This document shows, in pieces, positions 17,051 through 24,729 of a stretch of DNA of 52,674 nucleotides. The translations under genes and the position numbers were made by a program. Below the pieces are notes generated by a model. That model saw only the letters and a list, made by a program, of their open reading frames with translations, was not told the origin of the DNA and made no database searches. The stretch covers positions 1-52,674 of the forward strand of contig DATGJI010000047.1 of NCBI GenBank assembly GCA_035295225.1, in the 5' to 3' direction. Within the stretch, counting starts at the first letter, position 1; each line of letters opens with the position of its first letter. Source of the stretch: Candidatus Eremiobacteraceae bacterium. GTDB lineage: Bacteria; Vulcanimicrobiota; Vulcanimicrobiia; Eremiobacterales; Eremiobacteraceae.

Positions 17051-18022
17051 ATGGCCCACGTTATCGAGCTTCGTCCTTCGATCGGCCAGCAGCCGACCCG
17101 GGCGCTGACGCTTGCCGAAGCGTTGGAGCGGCTCGCGACCGCCGGATACGAGGCCGACGCGCACACGTGGGAACAGTTCGTGGATGCGGGTCTCTTGCGG
17201 CACAGCAAAGCTGCTTCGGCGAAACTCACCGAAGTCTCCGCCCTCGACTTCAAACGCTTTCGCCAGCTCCTGGAAGTACGACTCCGCGTCGGCACCCGCT
17301 GCGCCATCGACGAGTTGTGCTTCTACGCGTGCGCCGCAAATGTGAGCGACGTGCCCACCACCCGCGTCGTTGCATACGTCGAGTCGGGCATCGCCTCGTT
17401 CTTCGCAGCGGCCACCGACGCGCTGCGCGCTCTGAGCGGACTCCCCGATCGCCTTGGCATTGAAGGACAGCGCGTCCTGAGCTTTCGGCTCGCGTCTGCC
17501 TTGTTGGGCTCGCAGCCGACGCGCGCGCGCCAGCCGTCGAACAACATCGAATGGCTGACGACGACGTGCTGCATGCTCTTCCTCCACGCGACGTGGCGCA
17601 ACCGGACGCGCGGCCGCGGACCCGCGCCGCGAATTCTCACTCCGGCCGTGCTCGAGACCGAAGAAACGCCGATCTCAGCCATGAGCGCCGGTCGGCCGTT
17701 GCGTTCCCGCGCCGCCGAGATCACGCTCGCGCCGATCGCGGATTTGGAGAAGATCGTCAACGGACTCCGTCGAGCGGCGTACGACCGCTCGGCCGACGTC
17801 GCATCCGCTGCGGCGGGCGCGGCGCGGTTAGTGAGCGGCCAGTTCGCAAGCGCCGACCATTCGAAATTACCGGTCATCGTGAAGTCGGTTGCGCCGCTTC
17901 TAGCAGCCGCCTTTATCCGCGTTCGCACGAACGCGCCGACCGGCACCGCGGAGCGGCTCGTCGCATCCGCCTGGACCGACCAACGCGCGTTTCAGTCCGC
18001 GCTGCTCGCGTACTGGACCTAA
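17051..18022 (+). CDS. Unrecognised cytoplasmic protein at the end of the pilin operon
   Basis: 323 residues with no signal peptide and no clear membrane segment. I do not recognise the family. The first 80 residues (LTLAEALERLATAGYEADAH, DFKRFRQLLEVRLRVG) are helical and vaguely like a MerR-type or other winged-helix N terminus. The remainder is Ala/Arg-rich helical. It starts six bases after the PilX-like gene, so it probably belongs to the same transcript. Confidence 0.65.
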   Translation: MAHVIELRPSIGQQPTRALTLAEALERLATAGYEADAHTWEQFVDAGLLRHSKAASAKLTEVSALDFKRFRQLLEVRLRVGTRCAIDELCFYACAANVSDVPTTRVVAYVESGIASFFAAATDALRALSGLPDRLGIEGQRVLSFRLASALLGSQPTRARQPSNNIEWLTTTCCMLFLHATWRNRTRGRGPAPRILTPAVLETEETPISAMSAGRPLRSRAAEITLAPIADLEKIVNGLRRAAYDRSADVASAAAGAARLVSGQFASADHSKLPVIVKSVAPLLAAAFIRVRTNAPTGTAERLVASAWTDQRAFQSALLAYWT

Positions 18023-18046
18023 CCCTCACGCGACGTTTCCGTGACT

Positions 18047-18070
18047 GGGCAAGCGATGCTTGCCCCACTA
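18047..18070. repeat. Palindrome between converging genes, supplies the rimP stop
   Basis: GGGCAAGCGATGCTTGCCC at 18047-18065 is followed by CACTAC; the CTA of that box (18068-18070) is the rimP stop on the minus strand. It is a near-copy of the first hairpin at 4239. It may also act as a bidirectional transcription end. Confidence 0.75.
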
Positions 18071-18568
18071 CGAGGAGCGGGATTTCTTCAGGTCGGAGCG
18101 CGGGTCATAGACGAGGCGGGCATGTTTGATGATCGCGTACGGTATCGGCGTTGCGCCGGCGTGCGGGTCGTCGATGACCGCCGCAGTATCGTCGGCAGCG
18201 ATGATCGGTCCGGTGAATTCCACGCGATTGGCAAGCGGTTGCGACGTCACGACCTTCGCTTGTTTGCCTGCGAAACGGCGATAATGCGCGGGCGTCAAGA
18301 GCGGGCGCTCGAGGCCGGCTGATTCGACCTCGATCTGGTACTCGGGCGCCTCTTGCCCCATCTCATCGATTCGTTGCGCCAGCCGCCGATTAAGGTCTTC
18401 GCAGAGATCGATCGAGACGCCGCCCTCGCGATCCACGACGACGCGCACGACCCAGGCTCCGCGCTCGCGAATGACCATGCATTTGACGATCTCGATGTCA
18501 GGCATCGTCAGCGCGATGGCATCGACGAGCGCCACGAGCTTATTGCGGATTTCGTTCCCGCCCATCAT
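18068..18568 (-). CDS. rimP: RimP, ribosome maturation factor
   Basis: 166 residues. The C-terminal half shows SIDLCEDLNRRLAQRIDE and YQIEVESAGLERPLLTPAHY with RRFAGKQAKV, diagnostic for RimP, which acts in 30S subunit maturation. The ATG at 18568 overlaps the pxpA stop (ATGA) with GGAAG eight bases upstream; a second ATG follows at once. A longer frame from 18595 would overlap pxpA more and lacks an SD. RimP normally precedes nusA; here it ends a 5-oxoprolinase operon and nusA lies about 8 kb further on. Confidence 0.92.
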   Translation of the reverse strand: MMGGNEIRNKLVALVDAIALTMPDIEIVKCMVIRERGAWVVRVVVDREGGVSIDLCEDLNRRLAQRIDEMGQEAPEYQIEVESAGLERPLLTPAHYRRFAGKQAKVVTSQPLANRVEFTGPIIAADDTAAVIDDPHAGATPIPYAIIKHARLVYDPRSDLKKSRSS

Positions 18569-19314
18569 ACCGTCGTCTTCCGCGCCCACGGACAAACGAT
18601 CGAAACACCTGAGCGCGTCAGCGCGGCGCGCACCGCTCGAGCGGCCGCGACGGCCGTCGGTTCATCGCCGTGGATGCACAGCGTGGCGATGTCGCCGCGG
18701 AGCGCGAGCGTCACGGCTTGTCGGGCCGCGAAATCCGGATCGGTGAAGACGGAATCGGGCAAAGCCCGAGAGCGCAGCGAGCCGTCTTGCTCGTATGCCC
18801 GATCGCAAAAGCCTTCGGCGGCGACGCGCAGCCCGGCGGCATGACCGGCTTGCAGCAATGCACCGCCGGCCAAACCGACCAGCACGAGCGACGGATCTAC
18901 CTCTCGGACGGCGCCTGCGAGCGCCGCGGCAAGGTCCGGATCGGCGGCCGCGTCGTTGTACAGCGCACCGTGAGGCTTCACGTGTGCGACGTGCGCGCCG
19001 AGCGAGGCCGCGATCGCGCGCAGCGTTTCGACTTGTGCCCGAAGAGCTTGAGCGGCAGAGCCGGCATCCTGCGCATACGAGCGCCTGCCAAAACCTTCTC
19101 GATCGACGTACGATGGGTGCGCGCCGATGACAGCGCCGCTTGCCAGGGCCGCGCTGATGGTCGCTCGCATGATCGTTTCGTCACCCGCGTGAGCGCCGCA
19201 CGCGATGTTCACCGAGCTGACGAGAGCGATGAGATCGAGGTCCGCGATGCGGCCCTCGGATCCAGGCAGCTCCCCGACGTCGCAGTTGAGATCGATCGTC
19301 CGCGCGGCCATCAC
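18565..19314 (-). CDS. pxpA: 5-oxoprolinase subunit PxpA (LamB/YcsF family)
   Basis: 249 residues with the family signatures IDLNCDVGELPGSEG, SVNIACGAHAGDE, IGAHPSYVDREGFGRR, HVKPHGALYND and EGFCDRAYEQDGSLRSR. PxpA works with PxpB and PxpC to open 5-oxoproline (pyroglutamate), a spontaneous damage product of glutamine and glutamate, using ATP. It overlaps the end of pxpC and the start of rimP by four bases each, so translation of all four genes is probably coupled. Confidence 0.95.
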   Translation of the reverse strand: MMAARTIDLNCDVGELPGSEGRIADLDLIALVSSVNIACGAHAGDETIMRATISAALASGAVIGAHPSYVDREGFGRRSYAQDAGSAAQALRAQVETLRAIAASLGAHVAHVKPHGALYNDAAADPDLAAALAGAVREVDPSLVLVGLAGGALLQAGHAAGLRVAAEGFCDRAYEQDGSLRSRALPDSVFTDPDFAARQAVTLALRGDIATLCIHGDEPTAVAAARAVRAALTRSGVSIVCPWARKTTV

Positions 19315-20291
19315 GATTCCGCGCCTTCGAAGAATCCTGCGGCGAGCACGGCGCTGCCGTCGTTAGGGCCGGCGAGGGACTGGCTCGCGGCATCGAGCGC
19401 GCGGCGCCGCTCCTCAAGTGCACCACCCGCTTCTTCTATATCTATCGCCTCGAAGCGTACGCGGTCTCCGGGGCGCAGCTGTGCGGCACGAGGAAGGTCG
19501 GCCGTCGCTACGACCGCGGCGATCTCATAACCGCCGGTCGTTTGATGCTCGCATAGCAGCACGATCGGTGTTCCGTCAGCAGTGACCTGAACGCAGCCCG
19601 CGCACACGCCCGCCGACGGCCGGTCGGCGCGCATCCCGGCGAGTGTCGCCTCCCCTTCGAGCGACACTGCTTGACGCGATGATCTATCGGTGACCTGAAA
19701 CGAACTGCTGAAAAGCGGGTCGACGAAGGATGACGCGGCCCGCCATGCAGTCCGCAGCACGGTCTCCGCTTGCCATACGATCGGCTCGATGCGCGCCCCA
19801 GGATTCGTGTCGATCGCAGCGCCGAGCGAAAATTCGTCTCCGCGTCCGAAAATCCGACCCCCGAACCCCGACGTGACATCGGTGCTCGCGCTCCCCAAGA
19901 GCGGCGGCGCGATCACGCCGCCGTCGAATGCGACGTACGAGCGCAGGCCGCGCCGCGCAGCTCCGACGACCACGCGCTCGCCGGCACGGCCGCGCAGTGC
20001 CCGCCATTGCTCGCAGACGCGCCCGCCGACCGCCAAGGGCGCGGAGGCACCGGTGACCGCTATCCAGACATCGTCGGAGAGCGCGAACGACGCTCCTGAG
20101 AGCGTGGTTTCGATCAGCGCGGCAGAATCCGGATTGCCGACGAGCCGGTTGGCCGCACGGCTGGAATACCAATCTGCTGAGCCGCCCGGAGAAACGCCGA
20201 GGCGGCCTGCGCCGCGGCGACCCAGATCTTGGACTGTGCTCAACACGCCCGGATCGACAATACGAACGGTGCGTTTGCGAAATGTGCTCAT
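19311..20291 (-). CDS. pxpC: 5-oxoprolinase subunit PxpC (KipA / carboxyltransferase-like)
   Basis: 326 residues from the ATG at 20291. Signatures are VDPGVLSTVQDLGRRGAGRLGVSPGG near the start (read as two overlapping blocks), FDGGVIAPPLLGSASTD, and the C-terminal CEHQTTGGYEIAAVVATADL. This is the biotin-dependent carboxyltransferase-like subunit that pairs with PxpB. The start overlaps the pxpB stop (ATGA). A longer upstream frame is ruled out because it would cover pxpB. Confidence 0.94.
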   Translation of the reverse strand: MSTFRKRTVRIVDPGVLSTVQDLGRRGAGRLGVSPGGSADWYSSRAANRLVGNPDSAALIETTLSGASFALSDDVWIAVTGASAPLAVGGRVCEQWRALRGRAGERVVVGAARRGLRSYVAFDGGVIAPPLLGSASTDVTSGFGGRIFGRGDEFSLGAAIDTNPGARIEPIVWQAETVLRTAWRAASSFVDPLFSSSFQVTDRSSRQAVSLEGEATLAGMRADRPSAGVCAGCVQVTADGTPIVLLCEHQTTGGYEIAAVVATADLPRAAQLRPGDRVRFEAIDIEEAGGALEERRRALDAASQSLAGPNDGSAVLAAGFFEGAES

Positions 20292-20995
20292 GCTGTCGTC
20301 ACGCCTGCGCTTCGCAGATCGGAGACCGGCTCGAACCGGATACGATCGAGCGGCTGGAAGAGCGTCGGCGGTTCGTGTGCCGGTTCGAAAAGCACCGCGT
20401 TTGTGCGTCCAAGGAGGCGCCAGCCGCCGGCCGACGCCCGCGGATAGATCCCGCATTGGCCGGCGGCGATCGCCACGCTCCCCGCGGGAACCCGAGGTCG
20501 CGGTCGCGTGAGCCGTTCGACGCCGTGCAGCGCCGGCGGCAGGCCGGACAGGTACGGAAATCCCGCCAGAAACCCCAGGAACGCGACGCGGTAGTCCGCC
20601 CCGCACAGCATGTCGCGCATGCGCGTCTCCCGCATTCCCAAGTCGTGCGCCGTGCGCTCGAAGTCGACGCCGTGCTCACCGCCGAAGCAGACGCGAACGG
20701 TATGGTTGCGCGGGGGCCGCTGCTCGCGAGCGCTCCCAGTCTCCAATTCGGCGGCGCATGCGGCAAGCGCATCCGTGACCGCGCGCAGCTGTTCGGCCGG
20801 CCCGATGACGAGCGGATCGAAGCGGATGAGGACGGAGCAGTAGCCGGACACGACATCCAGCGATCGCGAACCCAACCACGCCGAAAGGGAGTCCGCCAGG
20901 CGTGCGGCTTGGAGCGCGAGTTCCGGATCGCGGCTCGTCCCCAATTCCACGCTGATAGATGCGTCGCCGAGGGAACGGCACGCAAACGATTGCAT
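20288..20995 (-). CDS. pxpB: 5-oxoprolinase subunit PxpB (KipI family)
   Basis: 235 residues. The DYRVAFLGFLAGFPYLSGL stretch, RPRPRVPAGSVAIAAGQ and GIYPRASAGGWRLLGRT are typical of the PxpB/KipI cyclophilin-like fold. It is the first gene of pxpB-pxpC-pxpA-rimP. The 118-base gap before the divergent yyaL-like gene should hold the operon promoter, but I see no clear -35/-10 pair. Confidence 0.94.
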   Translation of the reverse strand: MQSFACRSLGDASISVELGTSRDPELALQAARLADSLSAWLGSRSLDVVSGYCSVLIRFDPLVIGPAEQLRAVTDALAACAAELETGSAREQRPPRNHTVRVCFGGEHGVDFERTAHDLGMRETRMRDMLCGADYRVAFLGFLAGFPYLSGLPPALHGVERLTRPRPRVPAGSVAIAAGQCGIYPRASAGGWRLLGRTNAVLFEPAHEPPTLFQPLDRIRFEPVSDLRSAGVTTA

Positions 20996-21113
20996 AGCGC
21001 GCAGCCCGTTCGCGCAAATGCCGGGCTCTTCCTAATCGCGTTGTTCTTATGCCTACGGCGCCCGATGTGCCGAGCGAAGGCGACTCTACGAACGGCGTGT
21101 AAGCGCGTCGACG

Positions 21114-22907
21114 GTGAGCGACCTGCATTTTTCCCCGCGTCCTAATCGAGCGTCCGAGATCAATTGGCGCGAGTGGGGCGACGGCCCGTTTCGAGAGTCA
21201 GAGGCCACCGGGAAACCGGTCGTCCTCGCGATTTCCGCCGTATGGTGCCACTGGTGCCACGTCATGGACGAGACGACATATTCGACCGATGCGGTGATCC
21301 GGTTGTTGAACGAGCGGTTTATCCCCACCCGCGTCGACAATGATCGCCGCCCGGATGTGAACGCTCGCTACAACATGGGCGGTTGGCCGACGACGGCGGT
21401 GTTGACGCCTGACGGCGAGATCGTCCACGGCGGAACGTATATCCCGCCCGATGCGATGCTCCGTTTGCTCGGTCAGATCGATCGCTTCTTTTCGGAGCCC
21501 GATAACCGTCTCGAATTGGCTGAGCAGACCCGGCGCGTCAAGGATGAAAGAGCGCGCGGTAGATCGATCGACGGCGAAGCGGCGATGGGCACGCTCGACA
21601 ACCGGACCGCCGAAACCGTCCTCGGACAACTCGAAGAGCAGTTCGATCAAGAGTTCGGCGGGTTTGGCGACGAGCAGAAGTTCCCGCAGACGAGCACGCT
21701 GCACTTCATGCTCGACCATTGGGCGCGCACGCGCGACTCGCGCGACGAGCGGATGACTCTTGCGACGCTGCGCGGTATGGCAGGCGGCGGCATGTACGAC
21801 CACGTGGAAGGCGGATTCTTCCGTTACTCCACCACGCGGGACTTCAGCGTGCCGCACTTCGAGAAGATGCTCGAAGACCTCGGCGGACTCGTGCTCGCGT
21901 GCTCTCGCGCCGGTGCGGCGTTCGCGGCCGACGATCTCGGCCTCGTCGCGCGCGATGTCAAGCGTTATCTCGACGCTTCGCTGTGGCAAGCTGAAGCGGG
22001 TGCGTATGGCGGAAGCCAGGATGCCGACGAATCATACTTCCAACTCGACGCGGCCGGACGGTTGAATCGCGTTGCGCCGTACGTAGACCGTACGATCTTC
22101 ACGTCTTGGAATGCCGAGACCGCACGGTCGCTTCTTCTCTCTGCGCCGTTGCTGGGCGGAGCAGCAGGCGAATTCGACGATTGGACCGCTCGCGGCTTGG
22201 CGATCTTGGAGACGCTGTGGTCGCGCTTGCTGCGCGAAGGCCTGATGTGCCGCTATTCCGATGGTGAGCCGCACGTGCGCGGGCTCCTCGGCGACCAGGC
22301 CTGGTCTATCGCCGCGGCGCTCGCAGCGCATGCCGCGACCGGCGAGGGACTATGGCTTGAGCGAGCGGGTCGGCTCATCGCTGCCAGCGACGCGCTGTAT
22401 GACGAGAGCCGGGGCTACGCCGACCGGCTCTCATCCGAGGGCGCGCCAGGCCGCTTGAGCGACGTCGCCGTGCCCTTCAACGAGAACGCGCTCATGGCGC
22501 GGTCGCTGCTTGCGTATGCAGCCGCGGCAGCCCAGCCAGCCATGGCCGACCGGGCACGCGAAATCCTCGGTCGCTTCGAGCGGGACTACCGGCGCTATGG
22601 CGTCTTCGCCGCTCTGTATGGCTCGGCCGTTATGGACGCAATCGAGCCGCCGGTCAGCGTGGTCATCGTCGGCGCACCGCTCGAAGCCGCGAGGCTTCGC
22701 CGCGCCGCGCTTTCCACGACATGGCCCGCTATTTCCGTGATTCCAGTGGATCCTATCACCGAATCGGAACGGCTCGAGCGGTTAGGGCACTCAGCGCTTG
22801 CCGATTCATCGCCAGTTGCGTATCTGTGTCGCGGTACAGCGTGCTTCGCGCGGGTCACCACTGCATCGGATCTCAGCGACGCGCTGGCACGATCCCCACA
22901 AGCGTAG
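21114..22907 (+). CDS. YyaL-like protein with DUF255 thioredoxin-fold domain
   Basis: 597 residues starting at a GTG. The N-terminal domain carries WCHWCH (Cys45 and Cys48), the hallmark of the DUF255/SPATA20 thioredoxin-like domain, plus NMGGWPTTAVLTPDG. The C-terminal two-thirds has (alpha/alpha)6-type features: GGMYDHVEGGFFRYSTTRD, VPHFEKMLEDLG and PFNENALMARSLLAYA. The family is usually called a cellobiose epimerase-like or thioredoxin-domain protein; its function is not known. At 597 it is shorter than the usual roughly 670-700. Confidence 0.9.
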   Translation: MSDLHFSPRPNRASEINWREWGDGPFRESEATGKPVVLAISAVWCHWCHVMDETTYSTDAVIRLLNERFIPTRVDNDRRPDVNARYNMGGWPTTAVLTPDGEIVHGGTYIPPDAMLRLLGQIDRFFSEPDNRLELAEQTRRVKDERARGRSIDGEAAMGTLDNRTAETVLGQLEEQFDQEFGGFGDEQKFPQTSTLHFMLDHWARTRDSRDERMTLATLRGMAGGGMYDHVEGGFFRYSTTRDFSVPHFEKMLEDLGGLVLACSRAGAAFAADDLGLVARDVKRYLDASLWQAEAGAYGGSQDADESYFQLDAAGRLNRVAPYVDRTIFTSWNAETARSLLLSAPLLGGAAGEFDDWTARGLAILETLWSRLLREGLMCRYSDGEPHVRGLLGDQAWSIAAALAAHAATGEGLWLERAGRLIAASDALYDESRGYADRLSSEGAPGRLSDVAVPFNENALMARSLLAYAAAAAQPAMADRAREILGRFERDYRRYGVFAALYGSAVMDAIEPPVSVVIVGAPLEAARLRRAALSTTWPAISVIPVDPITESERLERLGHSALADSSPVAYLCRGTACFARVTTASDLSDALARSPQA

Positions 22908-23232
22908 GGCCGGCAATCGCGATCAGAGCAAGCAGCGCCGCGATGATGGTAAAAGTCGCTCCGCCAAAGCCGACGACGACGCTGATGCGTTGCACGGTCA
23001 CGAGGCTCGCCATGGTGAGAATCGCGACACGCCACCGCCGAGCTCCGGTGAACGCAAGTGCCGCGGCCGCGAACAGCAGCACGTTGACGAGCAAGCCGGA
23101 AACTGCGGTGACAGTCGGTCCCTCGCCCAGACCCGCGCCAATCGCGGTGGCGATTCCGATAGACGCCCACGCGGCGCTAAGACCCGACGCGATGTAGCGG
23201 AACACTTCCTGATACGTCCCAGGCGAGGGCAT
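22873..23232 (-). CDS. Small four-helix membrane protein, family not recognised
   Basis: 119 residues with four hydrophobic segments (AAWASIGIATAIGAGLG; VTAVSGLLVNVLLFAAAALAFTG read in part; VAILTMASLVTVQRISVVVG; AALLALIAIAGPTLVGIV). No motif is recognised. It converges on the YyaL-like gene and overlaps its end by 35 bases. The regular membrane pattern argues it is real. Confidence 0.6.
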   Translation of the reverse strand: MPSPGTYQEVFRYIASGLSAAWASIGIATAIGAGLGEGPTVTAVSGLLVNVLLFAAAALAFTGARRWRVAILTMASLVTVQRISVVVGFGGATFTIIAALLALIAIAGPTLVGIVPARR

Positions 23233-23380
23233 GATCGACGTCCTTCAAGCAGTACGCGACTCTGACATTTTTCGGAGATTACGTTTCGTGGGCGCGAGGA
23301 ATAGCGACAGGCGATGGCAGAACCTCGACGTCTCGCTTCTGGTCGAGCAATACGTTTCTTTTTTCTCTGGAGGCTGAACG

Positions 23381-23992
23381 GTGCTTCAAGAATTGCGCGC
23401 CGAACTCTCACTCTCTGATACGCGACAGAATATTCGCGACCGCATGAGAGAGTTTTCGGATGACGGCGCGCAGACGCGAAGCCCGCGCGAAAGTGCGGAC
23501 TACGCATGGCGAATCGTGCAGAACGTTTTAGCCGAAGAGCTTTCCGAACTCAACAGCGGTCTGTCGGACGACGCGCAACTGCACGAGCAAGATCGCCTCG
23601 CGTTGCCGGACGGCAGTCAGGCGATCGACGTTTCGTATCGCGATCTAAAATTTTCTATCGTGCGTTCGAAAGATCGCCGGGAACTCGCACTCATCGATCC
23701 ATCCGCCGGGCGATTGCCGATCGAGCGCATTGGATCGAAGTTGTTCATCGCAGGCGAGCCGGTATCGTCAGCGCTCATCGCCGCCATCGGACGTCTGATC
23801 GAGCGCGCGACGGCCGGCGTGCAGAGCTCGCCCCACAACGCGCCGCGCTACATGACCTTAGAGATATTCACTTCGAGCGCGGCCAAAGTCGAAGCGGCGC
23901 TAAACCTCGCCCACGAGAACGGCTTCCGTTTCGTGGAATCCTACAAGAGCCGCAGCCCCCTGAAGCGGGTGTTCCTCTTCGAGCGTACGTGA
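23381..23992 (+). CDS. Hypothetical cytoplasmic protein
   Basis: 203 residues from a GTG with a strong GGAGG eight bases upstream, which decides the start. No signal peptide or membrane segment. The N-terminal 60 residues are acidic and helical; a short C-terminal unit (YMTLEIFTSSAAKVEAALNL, then FVESYKSRSPLKRVFLFER) looks like a small alpha/beta domain. I do not recognise the family. Confidence 0.65.
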   Translation: MLQELRAELSLSDTRQNIRDRMREFSDDGAQTRSPRESADYAWRIVQNVLAEELSELNSGLSDDAQLHEQDRLALPDGSQAIDVSYRDLKFSIVRSKDRRELALIDPSAGRLPIERIGSKLFIAGEPVSSALIAAIGRLIERATAGVQSSPHNAPRYMTLEIFTSSAAKVEAALNLAHENGFRFVESYKSRSPLKRVFLFERT

Positions 23993-24014
23993 TTGAAGGA
24001 GCGATTTATTGAAG

Positions 24015-24034
24015 GGGCCGACGCCAGTCGGCCC
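24015..24034. repeat. Palindrome between converging genes
   Basis: GGGCCGACGCCAGTCGGCCC: eight-base perfect arms and a four-base loop, between the ends of the genes at 23992 and 24043. Related units occur at 32339 and, less perfectly, at 26963. It could end transcription from both sides, though no T-run follows. Confidence 0.7.
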
Positions 24035-24042
24035 TAGTCATA

Positions 24043-24360
24043 TTATTCTTGCGGCGTCACGTTCTTGATAACGGCTGCCGAGCGCGCGAAGCCGTTGGCG
24101 TCTGCTACGGCGTCTCGCGGGCACATCGAGATGAACGTCTGAGCAAGCAGCATCAAGAGCGCGATGTCGTCGAGCGGTCCGAGGAACGGGATATCGCTGA
24201 AGATGTCCAAGGGCGAGATGATCAGGAATGCGGCGGCAACCGTCGTGAACTTGAGCCAGCTTGGAACTCGCCCGTCCACGAAAAGCCGAGTGAGAACGCG
24301 ATACGTCCGCGGAAGATCCAGAAGTTGGCGTGCGCGACTGAAGAACGTCATCAACATCAT
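24043..24360 (-). CDS. DUF1232 (YkvA-type) membrane protein
   Basis: 105 residues. The core IISPLDIFSDIPFLGPLDDIALLM (shown here only as its parts SPLDIFSDIPFLG and LDDIA) is the DUF1232 signature; one to two membrane segments are predicted. DUF1232 proteins are small membrane proteins of unknown function. ATG ATG at 24360/24357 gives the start. Confidence 0.85.
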   Translation of the reverse strand: MMLMTFFSRARQLLDLPRTYRVLTRLFVDGRVPSWLKFTTVAAAFLIISPLDIFSDIPFLGPLDDIALLMLLAQTFISMCPRDAVADANGFARSAAVIKNVTPQE

Positions 24361-24682
24361 ACTTCCGTATACCCACGTTGGCCCCGAAGTGTTTCGGGCC
24401 GGAGACCGGAACCAACCATCGATTCGACGATTGTCGCTTCGAGGTTCGCGCCTAATGGCGGAGACGAAACCGGCGTCTTCGACTTATAAGGCTGGCTGTC
24501 GCGATTCGACCGCGCAATGCGATCGCCGAATCTTTCGCGGGTTGCCGCATGCTCTTCAGTCTTCGATGCCGCGCGGACAGACGAGGAGTCGACCAACCGC
24601 TCCTTCAAGTGCGACGCGCACGAGTTCGAGTCGACCTGCTTGGTCGGCCAGAAAACTGTGTGGCCGATTCTATCGTCGGCGC
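24361..24682. other. Intergenic stretch without a recognisable gene
   Basis: About 320 bases between the divergent DUF1232 gene and the FAD oxidoreductase. Open frames exist on both strands, one running into the oxidoreductase on the plus strand, but none has family character. No tRNA cloverleaf or terminator was seen. Confidence 0.5.
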
Positions 24683-24707
24683 GGCGGACCATAAAGGTCC
24701 GCCCTAC
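24683..24707. repeat. Single copy of the GGCGGACC palindrome
   Basis: GGCGGACC-ATAAA-GGTCCGCC followed by CTAC, 22 bases before the ATG of the FAD oxidoreductase. Same core as the array at 8424. The oxidoreductase is thus bracketed by palindromes in opposite orientation (this one and 26332). Confidence 0.9.
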
Positions 24708-24729
24708 ATTATCTACATTAGGAGCGACG

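Noticed and set aside
24361-24682. Possible tRNA or small protein upstream of the FAD oxidoreductase
   Set aside because: No cloverleaf or T-loop in a paired context was found, and the open frames have no start or composition that supports coding.
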